Counted from the first letter of the stretch, positions 30,544-38,961 are shown. The stretch: 64,000 nucleotides of DNA from Streptantibioticus rubrisoli (GCF_024436055.1 NZ_JANFNH010000019.1:1-64000), one strand, 5' to 3'. Numbers and translations are program-made. Notes: generated by a model from the sequence alone, not told the origin.

Positions 30544-30894
30544 CTACTGGTCACCTCTGAGGGAATGGTCACCGGTGCGCGGCAGTAGCGACCCCAGTGG
30601 TCCCAGATCAAGGTTCAAGTCGTCCATCGTCAGCCCGTAGCGGCTGCACAGCGCGGACATTCGGTCCTCCAAGAGCATCAGCGTCACACCGATCCGCTCT
30701 TCCTGGTCCTCGCTCAGGTCGCCGATGTCGACGCGATGGAGCGCGGTGCGCTCCATGAGCTGGCGGAGCAACTCCACGACGGTCAAGACGAGCCTGACCA
30801 GGTCGCGTTCGACGGTGTCCGGGTCTAGGGCGAGTCTTTCGGCGGCCTCACTGTGGGGATGGCACCGGCAACTCGGTTCGGTTGGTTCGGACAT
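30544..30894 (-). CDS. gvpK: Gas vesicle protein GvpK
   Basis: 116 residues, the usual size. The GvpK core reads LDPDTVERDLVRLVLTVVEL, LLRQLMERTALHRVD, GDLSEDQEERIGVTLMLLED and YGLTMDDLNLDLGPLG. It is a minor, essential accessory of gas vesicle assembly. The start at 30894 lies one base after the gvpS stop, with GGGAGGGG overlapping the end of gvpS. Last gene of the cluster. Confidence 0.93.
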   Translation of the reverse strand: MSEPTEPSCRCHPHSEAAERLALDPDTVERDLVRLVLTVVELLRQLMERTALHRVDIGDLSEDQEERIGVTLMLLEDRMSALCSRYGLTMDDLNLDLGPLGSLLPRTGDHSLRGDQ

Positions 30895-30895
30895 C

Positions 30896-31126
30896 TCAAG
30901 TCCCCTCCCAAGAGCCGACACCGCTGTCAGTGATCGACTCGATGACTGCGCGCAGGTTGATCCGCACCAGGTCAACGTCGGCGATGGACAACACCAAATC
31001 CCCGGCCAGCACCACACCTCCGGCCAGCAGTCGGTCCAGCAGGTCGATGAGCGCGACCTGCCGACCGACGGCGCAGGTGTCGGCGTCGCGGACGGGCGCG
31101 CCCGGCGCGGTTGGTTCAATGCCCAT
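30896..31126 (-). CDS. gvpS: Gas vesicle protein GvpS (GvpA-like minor shell protein)
   Basis: 76 residues. The GvpA-like core reads ALIDLLDRLLAGGVVLAGDL and IADVDLVRINLRAVIESI. The N-terminus is a short variable extension. By position (between gvpL and gvpK) and shortness it corresponds to GvpS of the streptomycete clusters. It overlaps the 3' end of gvpL by 11 bases. Confidence 0.9.
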   Translation of the reverse strand: MGIEPTAPGAPVRDADTCAVGRQVALIDLLDRLLAGGVVLAGDLVLSIADVDLVRINLRAVIESITDSGVGSWEGT

Positions 31127-31946
31127 GGGCGTCCGCGGGTGTCGAACCGTCGTGGGCGGCCGTCGTGGAGGTGGAGAACGAGTACGGAGCCCACGGCCCG
31201 GTGATCTCGATCCTGACGCCCACCATGCCGTCGGCCTGGGAGCGCACGGCCCGTTGGAACCGCTGCGTGTGCTGCGAACGCACTAGGAACGCGTAGTTGG
31301 CCACGTTCTCACCCGACCCGGCGGCCACAGCGCCGTTTTGCTGTGGGCGGTGCGCGACACCCGCAGTGGCGACTTCGCCCGCGGCCTCGGCCACCCTGGC
31401 GGCAACCGCTTCCGCCGCGTGCACCACGTGCTCGTGCACGCGGCGTCGCGCGCGGCGCTGCCGGAGGTAGTCCCGGCCGGGACCGGCGCCGGTCGTGCCG
31501 CTGGGCACCGGTGCTGCGGGGGTGGGCGCGCCATGGGGGTCGGCATAGACCTTCACCCCCCACTCCACGTGTCCCTCCAGTTGCCCGAGCAGCCGCGCCA
31601 GTTCGTCGGCACGGTTCCGCAGCATGTCGGCGACCCGGGCGTCGTCGAGGAACACCGTGGCCAGCCGCATCGGCAGTACGGTCGTCTCCTCCCATGCCGC
31701 GGCCACCACGGCGTGATGTGCACGGGCGATGGCTTCGAGCTGATCGAGGCTCTCCAGCTGGGACTTGACTCCCTCCTCGCTGAACTGGTCGGCAGGCACG
31801 CTGGACACCAGCGCGCCCAACTGGCCTCCGAACACCGCGCGCAGCCCGCGGTGGCCGGATGCCGCGGTGCCAGCGGCGGCGGCCGACTCCAGTGCCGGAC
31901 CGCGCTGTCCGACGGCGTACACATAGCTCACGCAGTCATCGCTCAT
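31116..31946 (-). CDS. gvpL: Gas vesicle protein GvpL (GvpL/GvpF family)
   Basis: 276 residues. The N-terminus VSYVYAVGQRGP and the regions FGGQLGALVSSVPADQF, TTVLPMRLATVFLDDARVAD and YAFLVRSQHTQRFQRAV are typical of GvpL/F assembly proteins. The C-terminal GPWAPYSF matches the family G-P-W-P-P-Y-S-F. A hydrophilic Ala/Arg-rich insert lies at about residues 155-215. It overlaps gvpJ by 11 bases upstream and gvpS by 11 bases downstream. Confidence 0.92.
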   Translation of the reverse strand: MSDDCVSYVYAVGQRGPALESAAAAGTAASGHRGLRAVFGGQLGALVSSVPADQFSEEGVKSQLESLDQLEAIARAHHAVVAAAWEETTVLPMRLATVFLDDARVADMLRNRADELARLLGQLEGHVEWGVKVYADPHGAPTPAAPVPSGTTGAGPGRDYLRQRRARRRVHEHVVHAAEAVAARVAEAAGEVATAGVAHRPQQNGAVAAGSGENVANYAFLVRSQHTQRFQRAVRSQADGMVGVRIEITGPWAPYSFSTSTTAAHDGSTPADAHGH

Positions 31947-32304
31947 GTTCTGTCTCCACCGCTCGCAGCCGATTCACCTCGGCGCGCAGCCGCTCGTTCT
32001 CCACGGCGAGTCGCTCGGACCCCGAAGTCACCTCGCCGTCTGCCCCGCGGGCGCGAGAGGAGAGGGAAGGGTCGTGCTCCCACCAGTCGATTCCCATCTC
32101 CTTTGCCTTGTCGACCGACGCGACCAGTAGCCGGAGTTTGATGGTCAGCAGTTCGATGTCGAGGAGGTTGATCCGGATGTCGCCCGCGATCACCACCCCT
32201 TTGTCCAGGACCCGTTCCAGGATGTCCGCGAGGTTCGCCCCCGACCCCTGCTGGTGGTAGGGCGACATGCTTGAGGAGGCGCGGCCCGGAAACATGTCAG
32301 CCAT
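31936..32304 (-). CDS. gvpJ: Gas vesicle protein GvpJ (GvpA-like)
   Basis: 122 residues. The GvpA-like core reads ANLADILERVLDKGVVIAGD, INLLDIELLTIKLRLLVASV, DKAKEMGIDWWEHDP. The C-terminus is a charged, coiled-coil-like tail (ERLAVENERLRAEVNRLRAV). It is a probable minor shell or tip component. The ATG at 32304 overlaps the previous gene's stop by 8 bases; the ATG at 32268 (MSPYHQQGSG) is an alternative start closer to the family N-terminus. Confidence 0.92.
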   Translation of the reverse strand: MADMFPGRASSSMSPYHQQGSGANLADILERVLDKGVVIAGDIRINLLDIELLTIKLRLLVASVDKAKEMGIDWWEHDPSLSSRARGADGEVTSGSERLAVENERLRAEVNRLRAVETEHER

Positions 32305-32659
32305 GTGCCATCAGCCCCATCGGCTCGTTACCGTCGGCGGGCGCGCTCCGCTCGGGCGGTACGGCCACGACCGGCGCCGTCGCGCCGTCCCGCCTCGCCG
32401 CCGCGCCGTCGTGTTCGTGCGGGACGGGCTCCCTGGACTCGTCCACCTCGTCGGCCAGGTCGCGTATCCCGCCGCGCCCGACCGAGCGGCTGACCCCGCT
32501 GCCGCGCCACGCCCCTGCCTCATTCCTGTCGGCCCGCTCAGTGCGGTCCCCGTATGCCTTTGGGAACATGCCCGGCCCGATGTCCGTCTTGGTCTTCTTC
32601 GTGTGCCCGAGGAAATATTCCCCGACGACGGCGAGGCCGATGTTGGCGTTGGTGGTCAT
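32297..32659 (-). CDS. Short GvpY-like protein of the gas vesicle cluster
   Basis: 120 residues at the gvpY position between gvpG and gvpJ. The N-terminus NIGLAVVGEYFLGHTKKTKT and GPGMFPKA resembles streptomycete GvpY-type proteins (an N-I-G-x-x-x-V-G-x-Y-x-L-G-R-T-K-K pattern). The remainder is low-complexity and hydrophilic, rich in Arg, Glu and Ala. It is shorter than I would expect for GvpY, so it may be a reduced form. No gvpZ homologue follows. GTG/ATG overlaps with gvpJ indicate coupling. Confidence 0.6.
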   Translation of the reverse strand: MTTNANIGLAVVGEYFLGHTKKTKTDIGPGMFPKAYGDRTERADRNEAGAWRGSGVSRSVGRGGIRDLADEVDESREPVPHEHDGAAARRDGATAPVVAVPPERSAPADGNEPMGLMAHG

Positions 32660-32713
32660 CTGTCGTCCACCTCGTTCTCCTTAGCCCTCAAGGCGGTTGG
32701 CGCGGGCAATGGG

Positions 32714-32962
32714 TTATGCGCTGCCGCGGCGACGCGCTTCCAGCCACTCGATCTGGTCGAGCAACTCGTCCTCGCGCCTGTCGAATTCGGCCTCGTCGAT
32801 CCGCCCATCGATCAACTGACGTTCCAGTTCGGCAAGTTGCCGCCGAAGGGGCGCCGGGTCGTAACATTGCCGCTCGGCCGCGAGTACCAATTGGTCGATC
32901 ACCCATACCGTCCCCTCCACGGGGGCGAACGGAAGTGTCAGAATCCGTGTCACCAGGCCCAT
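32714..32962 (-). CDS. gvpG: Gas vesicle protein GvpG
   Basis: 82 residues. Typical GvpG: an N-terminal hydrophobic MGLVTRILTLPFAPVEGTVW, then a helical charged part with LAELERQLIDGRIDEAEFDR and EDELLDQIEWLEARR. It is an assembly accessory that in other systems interacts with GvpF/GvpL. It lies 10 bases after gvpF. Confidence 0.93.
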   Translation of the reverse strand: MGLVTRILTLPFAPVEGTVWVIDQLVLAAERQCYDPAPLRRQLAELERQLIDGRIDEAEFDRREDELLDQIEWLEARRRGSA

Positions 32963-32972
32963 CGCGCAGGCC

Positions 32973-33686
32973 TCAGACGAAGCTGTACGGCGGCAAAGGG
33001 CCGTTCAGGCTGAGCGAGTACTCCGCTCCGCGCCGCTCGGCCTCTTCCCACACGGCCTGTGAGAACGGCTCCGCGTTGTCCCGCTTCACCAGGAACGAGA
33101 CGTTCAGGAAGTTCGCGTCCTGCTGCTCGGCGGCGCGGTGCCGTACCGCGAGGGATTCCAGCTGGGCCACGATGCGTTGGGCCTCTACCAGGTTTCGGCT
33201 GTCGATCTCAGCGGACAGCAGCTCGCCGAGCGCGACCTTCTGTTCGTGCGCGTCAGGGTTCTGCCGGGTGAACTCGTTGAGCCGACGCACCTCCTCCGAC
33301 TCGGCGACGATCTCCCGCAACAAGGCGTCCTCGTCGCGGGAGGCCTTGAGGTTGAACTCCACACAGCCGTCGAGTTCCCTCAGCCGTTCCACAAAGGCGT
33401 CGCGCTGGTTGTCCAACGCGGTGAGCACCTGCTCGTCGTCCGGGGCCACCAGACCGAACCGCATCGGCAGCACCGCGCCGTCGGCGAGCAGCCGTTCCAG
33501 CACACCCTGGTGGGCGGCGAGATCACGGCGTTTGGCTCGCAGCCCTACCGGGGCGTCGCTGACGACCGCGCTCAGTGCCTGCGTCCCGAGGGCGCGCAGT
33601 TCACCGGCTGGATCCCCGACGCCCTTCACGCCGTTGAGCCGGAGCGGGTGGTCCGCCGATGTGATCGCGTAGACGTAGGTGGACAC
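32973..33686 (-). CDS. gvpF: Gas vesicle protein GvpF
   Basis: 237 residues, normal GvpF length. It begins MSTYVYAITSADHP, contains VLPMRFGLVAPDDEQV, LDGCVEFNLKASRDEDALLR and NFLNVSFLVKRDNAEPFSQA, and ends SLNGPLPPYSFV, the family C-terminal motif. GvpF binds GvpA during assembly in other organisms. The start is 3 bases after the gvpA stop. Confidence 0.95.
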   Translation of the reverse strand: MSTYVYAITSADHPLRLNGVKGVGDPAGELRALGTQALSAVVSDAPVGLRAKRRDLAAHQGVLERLLADGAVLPMRFGLVAPDDEQVLTALDNQRDAFVERLRELDGCVEFNLKASRDEDALLREIVAESEEVRRLNEFTRQNPDAHEQKVALGELLSAEIDSRNLVEAQRIVAQLESLAVRHRAAEQQDANFLNVSFLVKRDNAEPFSQAVWEEAERRGAEYSLSLNGPLPPYSFV

Positions 33687-33689
33687 CGC

Positions 33690-34124
33690 TCAGTCCTCCC
33701 GCTTGCGTGCGGTTCGACGGCTCGACGACGCCGTGCTGCCGCGCTCCGACTGGCTCTCGGGCTCCGAATCGCCGCCCCGCCGCAGGGAATCACCCAGCGC
33801 CTCCACCGCTCCGGCCAGGGCGCCCTTGGACTTGCCCTTCGCTCCGTTCTCCGTCGCCTCCCCGACGATGTCGGTCAGCTGCGTCGGTGCCTTGCGGCCC
33901 GACTCCAGGTCCAGGCGGTTGCACGCTTCGGCAAACCGCAGATAGGTGTCCACACTGGCGACGACGACGCGCACGTCGATCTTGAGTATCTCGATGCCGA
34001 CCAAGGAGACGCGCACGAACGCGTCGATGACCAGCCCCCGGTCCAGGATCAGTTCGAGGATGTCGTACAGGTTGCCGGTTCCACTTCCGGCCACTGCTGG
34101 ATTTTGTTGCGGAACAACCGTCAT
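33690..34124 (-). CDS. gvpA: Gas vesicle structural protein GvpA
   Basis: 144 residues. The core GNLYDILELILDRGLVIDAF, VRVSLVGIEILKIDVRVVVA, SVDTYLRFAEACNRLDLE is the wall-forming GvpA/GvpJ fold; Y-L-R-F-A-E-A is diagnostic. It carries a ~75-residue hydrophilic C-terminal extension rich in Ser, Lys, Arg and Glu. That is longer than cyanobacterial GvpA (~70) but, as I recall, usual for streptomycete GvpA. It would face outward or affect packing. Confidence 0.94.
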   Translation of the reverse strand: MTVVPQQNPAVAGSGTGNLYDILELILDRGLVIDAFVRVSLVGIEILKIDVRVVVASVDTYLRFAEACNRLDLESGRKAPTQLTDIVGEATENGAKGKSKGALAGAVEALGDSLRRGGDSEPESQSERGSTASSSRRTARKRED

Positions 34125-34157
34125 GGCTCCCTTGCCCTCCCATGTTTCGTGTCGCGC

Positions 34158-34475
34158 CTAGCGGTCCAGTTGGCCTCGTGCATAGCGGTGCGTCCGTTCA
34201 TAGCTGACGAGTTCGCCGTCACTGTCGAGTGCCACCCGGTAGGAGGCCATCACGCTGGTGGTATCCGGGATACGCTCGATCTCCACGACTTCGACGTTCG
34301 CTGACCAGCCCTCCTCGGTGGCTTTGATCGCGGACACCTGAATCGCCTGGCACTGCAGTAGTTCGCTCAGTTGACTTGCGGCGGCACGCATCGCCACGCC
34401 CAGCGGGGTCCCGTTCTCCCGCGGCCTGCGCTGGTGGGTTTGCCGGTTGTCGTGCTGGTGATCTGTGGTGGTCAT
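34158..34475 (-). CDS. gvpO: Gas vesicle protein GvpO
   Basis: 105 residues. The family core reads AASQLSELLQCQAIQVSAIK, GWSANVEVVEIERIPDTTSV and SYRVALDSDGELVSYERTHR, with a final YARGQLDR. It has an N-terminal His/Arg-rich hydrophilic stretch. First gene of the cluster (gvpO-A-F-G-Y-J-L-S-K), so its promoter lies above 34475. The ATG at 34475 has GGAGG only one base upstream, an unusually short spacing. Confidence 0.93.
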   Translation of the reverse strand: MTTTDHQHDNRQTHQRRPRENGTPLGVAMRAAASQLSELLQCQAIQVSAIKATEEGWSANVEVVEIERIPDTTSVMASYRVALDSDGELVSYERTHRYARGQLDR

Positions 34476-34679
34476 GCCTCCGCCCAATCGATCACGCGTC
34501 GGGGTGCTGTTTAGGGGGCACCGATTCCTGTTCGCGAACCCCCATCGGCTGCCGAACGCCTGCCCGAGCGAGGAGAAGGTATGCACCGGGAGGCGCGTTG
34601 GGGACGGGCGACGGTGTCCGTTGCGCGAGGCCACTGGTGAGGAATGCGCCAGTGGACACCCGGAGTTGACGGTCACACT

Positions 34680-34968
34680 CATCGTGATCAGCCGGGGAAA
34701 TCGCGCCGCGATGGCCACACGCCGAAACCTGGAACCGGGCGACCGCGTCCTGCTCTACACCGACGGTGTCGTGGAGGCTCGCGACGAGGACGGTGCGGAG
34801 TTCGGCCTCGACAAGTTCACTGACTTCATCATCCGCTCCTCCGCCGCTGGCGAGTGCCCGGCCGAGGTGCTGCGGCTGCTCATCCACTCCATCCTGGAGC
34901 ACCAGCCCAACCAACTGCGGGACGACGCCACCATCCTGCTCTTCGAGTGGCGCCCGCAGTCCCGGTGA
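34680..34968 (+). pseudogene. C-terminal fragment of a SpoIIE/RsbU-type PP2C phosphatase
   Basis: The last ~85 codons read NLEPGDRVLLYTDGVVEARD, FGLDKFTDFIIRSSAAGE and NQLRDDATILLFEWRP. This is the C-terminal third of the PP2C domain of streptomycete PAS/GAF-PP2C phosphatases that act on anti-anti-sigma factors. D-G-V-V-E-A-R-D and R-D-D-A-T supply metal-binding aspartates, but the N-terminal metal site is missing. The sequence upstream, antisense to the gvpO promoter region, is unrelated. Remnant left by a deletion. Confidence 0.85.
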
Positions 34969-34974
34969 CGCGTA

Positions 34975-35150
34975 TTGCGTCGCGGCTCGCTGTGCTCGTC
35001 CGCGTCGGCATGCGTGGTCTTCTCGGGAAGCGCCCCTTCGGCGAACACCGCGCGGCTGAAGTTCTCGAACGCCTCGTTGACGGCCGGGGCCAGCTGCGCC
35101 CGCCGGGCGCCGATCTCTGGTGCGGCCGGGTGGTAGACGGACTCGCTCAT
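34975..35150 (-). pseudogene. N-terminal fragment of a carboxymuconolactone decarboxylase/AhpD-like protein
   Basis: From the ATG at 35150, with a good GGAGGT 4 bases upstream, the frame reads MSESVYHPAAPEIGARRAQL, NEAFENFSRAVFAEGALPEK. This matches the N-terminus of AhpD-like carboxymuconolactone decarboxylase proteins, which continue with the C-x-x-C active site. Here the match ends at E-K-T and the sequence turns into non-homologous, charged residues without the cysteines. The fragment ends next to the truncated phosphatase, marking a deletion junction near 34970-35010. Confidence 0.65.
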
Positions 35151-35934
35151 CACTACCTCCGAGGGTGATCGGGTGGCGGTCGGGTCCACCGGTCGCGGTG
35201 CCCTGCTACACGGCGGTGCCTCCCCCAGATCTTCAGAGTCGCACCTCCGATGCGCCCGACCCTGTCGCTGGCTTCTGTCGGTATCCAAGGCGTCTCGTCA
35301 GCACGCTGACGCGCCCTACCCGCCCTGACACCAAACTGATCGCCAAGCCGACCGAGTCGGAGCCGGCCCCTGTCATCCGGGTGACCCTCCGTCCGGCACC
35401 GAGCTGATCGGCCGCCGCGGGGGACGAGCCCAGGAAGAGCTGCGGATGGCACATCTTCGGCACTTTCCCGGCCTGCGGCGTCGCGCGGGTGATGGGCCAG
35501 TCCGGTGTTCGCCGCCTTGTAGATGGCTGACGGCCCCAGGGGCGGCTGCGGTGCCGGATGGGTGACCGAGCCGCAAGGGCGTTCGGCCGTGGGCGGTAGC
35601 CAGAAGGTCCGCGCCCCCCTGGGCGTCGACCGGCTGGAACCGTTCGTCGAGCCGTCGCTGTGCCTGGCCCACCTGCCCCCCTCGAACAGCGACCAGGCCG
35701 TGCGAAGAAACCGCGCGCCCAGCACTGACCAACACCCGAACCCACGGAATGCTCATCGGCTACACCTCGCCCGTCCGCGGCCCCGACGGATCAGCGGTTC
35801 AGCGGTCGCTGCCCCGCCGTGGATCAGCACGGCCACAGCCCACTCCGGTCCCCACGCCCAGTCCGGGGGACCCTCTGTGCTTGGCGTACCGGTGGCACTA
35901 AGGTGCGGGCCCGTCGGATGTCAAGGGGTGCGTC
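35151..35934. other. Stretch without a supportable gene
   Basis: Nearly 800 bases. Minus-strand frames at 35233-35500 have some protein-like tracts (MCHPQLFLGSSPAAADQL), but no start, stop pattern or family supports a gene. The promoter for the gene at 35935 lies at the right end. Confidence 0.4.
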
Positions 35935-36783
35935 ATGAGCGGCTTCGATCCTGGGGCCGAGCACGCGAAGTGCCGTGCAGCGCTGCGGGTCACCATCGCG
36001 CGCCTGGCGCGCCTGCTGCGTGAGATATCCGATCAGGACGCACCGTCCGGGGTGCCGATCTGGACGGTGGGGGACGTCGCCGCCCACCTCGGTACCGTGT
36101 ACCTCGCGTTCTGCTCCGCTCTCACTGGTGAGTTCGAGGACTGGGCGGGCATCCTGCCGCCGGACGAAGGCACGTTCGGCGATCGTCTCGCGGCCTTGAA
36201 CGCCTCAGCCGTGCGCCTCTTCGACAGGGACGAGCGTCGGCGTCTCGCGGACTTCGTCGCCGAGCGGGGCGAGACCTTCCTCCGCGTGACGGAAGGCCTC
36301 GGCCCGGACGCCCCGTTCGCCGCACCGTGGTACGGGCAGGGGACGGTGCTGACGCTGGCGACGGCCACCGGGCTGCTGCTCAGCGAGAGCCTGCTGCACG
36401 GACTCGACATCACGCGCCGTAGCAAGCTGGCGTGGGCGATCGAATCGGACCATGCGCGGTTGGTACTGGGCCAGGTGATGCCGACGATGATGCCGCTGAC
36501 GCTGGACGCGTCGCGGGCGCGGGGTGTGAACGTCGCGTACGACGTCGTCATCAGGGGCGGCCCACGGCTCGCGGTGGTCATCGACGGCGGCGCGGCGACG
36601 GTCGTCCGGGACGCGCCGCCGCGTGCCTATGACTGCCGGATCTCAGCGACGCCTCTGGCTTTCCTGCTGGTTGCCTTCCGGCGCACGCCCGCCTGGAAAC
36701 CGCTCGTGCGCGGCCAGATGCGAGCGGGTGGCCGCAGGCCGTGGCTGGCCCCGCGGCTCACCCGCCTCATCACGAGCCCGTGA
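35935..36783 (+). CDS. Maleylpyruvate isomerase-type (mycothiol-dependent, DinB-like) protein
   Basis: 282 residues. The N-terminal DinB-like domain has WTVGDVAAHLGTVYLAFCSA (W-T-V-x-x-V-x-A-H-L, metal-binding His), with the second His region at LLLSESLLHGLDITRR. The C-terminal part (residues 185-280) fits the SCP2-like domain seen in this family. Members include mycothiol-dependent maleylpyruvate isomerase, but most genomic paralogues (TIGR03083) are uncharacterised. AAGGGG lies 7 bases before the ATG. Monocistronic. Confidence 0.82.
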   Translation: MSGFDPGAEHAKCRAALRVTIARLARLLREISDQDAPSGVPIWTVGDVAAHLGTVYLAFCSALTGEFEDWAGILPPDEGTFGDRLAALNASAVRLFDRDERRRLADFVAERGETFLRVTEGLGPDAPFAAPWYGQGTVLTLATATGLLLSESLLHGLDITRRSKLAWAIESDHARLVLGQVMPTMMPLTLDASRARGVNVAYDVVIRGGPRLAVVIDGGAATVVRDAPPRAYDCRISATPLAFLLVAFRRTPAWKPLVRGQMRAGGRRPWLAPRLTRLITSP

Positions 36784-36922
36784 CGGGTGCCCGCCCGGTG
36801 CCAGCGGCATGCGCCTGGCCATCGACGGCCACCTCGCAGGCGCATTGTCGACCACGCCGCCGCAGCAATCCTGAGGCCTCAGTGCCTTGCGCACAGCCCA
36901 GAACGGCGAGGAGGCCGTCGTG

Positions 36923-38620
36923 TCAGGGGATTTCCTCGATGCGTTCGCGGTTGAGCAGGTACGTGGGTAGATGCGGCTGCTTCGGGTCGATGGGGAAACC
37001 GTAGTCGTAGGCAAGGCTCGCCATCGCGAGCGGTCCGAGTGCTACCCGGGCGCGCGGCGCCGCCGACTCACCCCAGTAACTCCCGTGCTCCGCAAGGGCT
37101 TCGGCGAGCGCTTGGCTGAAGGCGTTGCGGTCGCCCGTGATGAGTCGGTGGAACAGGGCGACCGGCTGGTAGTCGATCCGGTTGACGAAGTCCTTCGGCG
37201 CGTGGGTCAGGGAGCCGGGCACCGATGTCTCCATGGTGGCGAGCAGCTTCTTCACGACCTCGTCCATGGAGGGGCCGGAGAAGTAGGTCTGCAGGGTGTC
37301 GATCCAGTGCAGAACGTACTCGTCGACACCATCGTCCTGTCGCAGTGTGGTCAGCGGCACCTGGCACAGCCGATTGATCCGGTCCTTCTGGCGGCACACG
37401 ATCGCGAGGTAGAGGGCGTCGAGCCAGGCACGGGCGTTCGCGGGCGGTTCGGCGGGCGTGGCGGGCAACTGCCTGACGAGGTCCTCGCCCAGGTGGCATT
37501 CCTGCGGCTGCGTGCCGGTGAACAGTGCGGTTCCGAGTTGTACGGAGGTGGCCCAGGCGTCCCAGGTGGTCAGGTGCGCGGCGTCGGGATCGGTGCCGCA
37601 GTGGGCGTGCGCGAGTGCGAGGGCGGAGGTGAAAGCGTCGCCCAGTCCTGCCGGGTCCTGGGTGAGGCGTGCTATGGACTCGGCTGTGGCGTTGGTGAGT
37701 TCGGCGATGTTCGGAGCCTTGGCTGCGGCGCGGGTGGCGAGTCGGCCGGTGCGGTCGAGGCGGACCAGGCCCCTCATCAGGCCGAGCAGTTGCGGCGGCG
37801 GCTGCAGGGAGAAGGTGCGGGTGGCGTGGTCGATGACGGTGAGCGAGGTCAGGCTGCCGCGGTACCACCAGTAGACCCGCGGGGACAGTGCGCCCGGCCC
37901 GTCCTCGTGCGCGCGCAACGCGTATGCCGCAAGGCCGTTGATGGCATCGGCCACGGAGCCGTCGGCGATCGGGTGGTATGCCAGCAGGTGCCGGTTCGGC
38001 ACGGCGACGAGGGCACCGGCGTCCGGCAGCGGCTCGCCGACCAGTTGCTGGGCCACTTCGGACAGGAACAGCGCCTTGCTGGCGGTGAACGGCGAGTCTC
38101 CGTAAACGGAGTGCAGTCTCGCCCGCCCCTCGATGGACACTTCCTCGTGTTCGACGGGTACGCGCATCAGGTTCTCGTAGGCCGCCTGCCCCAGTTCCTC
38201 CAGCCCGGCGCGCTCCACGTCTTCGTCGGTGAGGATCCGCACGCTGGTCGGCCCGTCGAGGGCGTAGGCGTAGACAAGCCCTTCGGCCACCACGCGGGCG
38301 TAGCGCATGGCGTTGGCGAGTTCAGGCGTGAACGACTCGACGGGCAGCAGCCGGGCGTGTACGCCACGCAGCAGTTCCTCGGCGCTCTCGCCACCCCGGC
38401 TTGCCCGCCGCAGAGCGGCGAAGTGGTCGGCAACCAGGTCGGGCCAACGGTCCTGCGGCGCGTGGCGGCACTTGTGCGCCAAGTTGTGCAGGGAGTGGTG
38501 GTGACCGTCCTGGGAGTAGGGCGCGGCAAGTGCCCGTAGCCGCGCGGCCTGCGCGGAAGTCAGCATGGGCAGGCCGGGGTCGGGGGCGTGCGTGGCGTTG
38601 GAGGTGTCGTCGTGTTTCAT
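36923..38620 (-). CDS. Imm49-family immunity-like protein
   Basis: 565 residues. The C-terminal ~230 residues show the Imm49 pattern: ARAWLDALYLAIVCRQKDRI, LCQVPLTTLRQDDGVDEYVL, HWIDTLQTYFSGPSMDEVVK and RVALGPLAMASLAYDYGFPI. Imm49 proteins are predicted antitoxins of polymorphic toxin systems. The N-terminal ~300 residues form a second region (EGLVYAYALDGPTSVRILTD, YWWYRGSLTSLTVIDHATRT) not recognised. No toxin gene is adjacent, so it may be an orphan immunity protein, or the family may have another role in streptomycetes. Confidence 0.75.
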   Translation of the reverse strand: MKHDDTSNATHAPDPGLPMLTSAQAARLRALAAPYSQDGHHHSLHNLAHKCRHAPQDRWPDLVADHFAALRRASRGGESAEELLRGVHARLLPVESFTPELANAMRYARVVAEGLVYAYALDGPTSVRILTDEDVERAGLEELGQAAYENLMRVPVEHEEVSIEGRARLHSVYGDSPFTASKALFLSEVAQQLVGEPLPDAGALVAVPNRHLLAYHPIADGSVADAINGLAAYALRAHEDGPGALSPRVYWWYRGSLTSLTVIDHATRTFSLQPPPQLLGLMRGLVRLDRTGRLATRAAAKAPNIAELTNATAESIARLTQDPAGLGDAFTSALALAHAHCGTDPDAAHLTTWDAWATSVQLGTALFTGTQPQECHLGEDLVRQLPATPAEPPANARAWLDALYLAIVCRQKDRINRLCQVPLTTLRQDDGVDEYVLHWIDTLQTYFSGPSMDEVVKKLLATMETSVPGSLTHAPKDFVNRIDYQPVALFHRLITGDRNAFSQALAEALAEHGSYWGESAAPRARVALGPLAMASLAYDYGFPIDPKQPHLPTYLLNRERIEEIP

Positions 38621-38961
38621 CGACGCGACTCTACGAGGCGCAGGTGACGGCGGGGCGCCGAGGTGTACTCACAGACCTGGCGAGGAGCCGGAAGCTCAAC
38701 TCAAGCTCGACGGCCAGCCGTTAGCACGGGGTTCGGCGCCGCACCGAGGGCTCGCCGACGGCGCGGGGGCGCCCGCAGTCCGCCGTGTCCAGCACAGCCC
38801 GCCGCTCCACTGCCTGCGCCGCCACCCGCGTCCAGGCCGTCCCATCCCCCACTTCCCGAACGGGCCTGCGGACCACGCGCTGACACGATTCGGTCAACCC
38901 TGGCCTGATCGTCTAGGGTCAGGGGCCGTTGTCCGTCCACAGACACTCACGGGGGAAATCC
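38621..38961. other. Divergent intergenic region
   Basis: About 340 bases between the Imm49 gene and the zinc-ribbon membrane protein gene, transcribed away from each other. It should contain both promoters. No gene is recognised. Confidence 0.45.

Noticed and set aside
36971-38539. 522-codon plus-strand frame
   Set aside because: Antisense shadow of the Imm49 gene.
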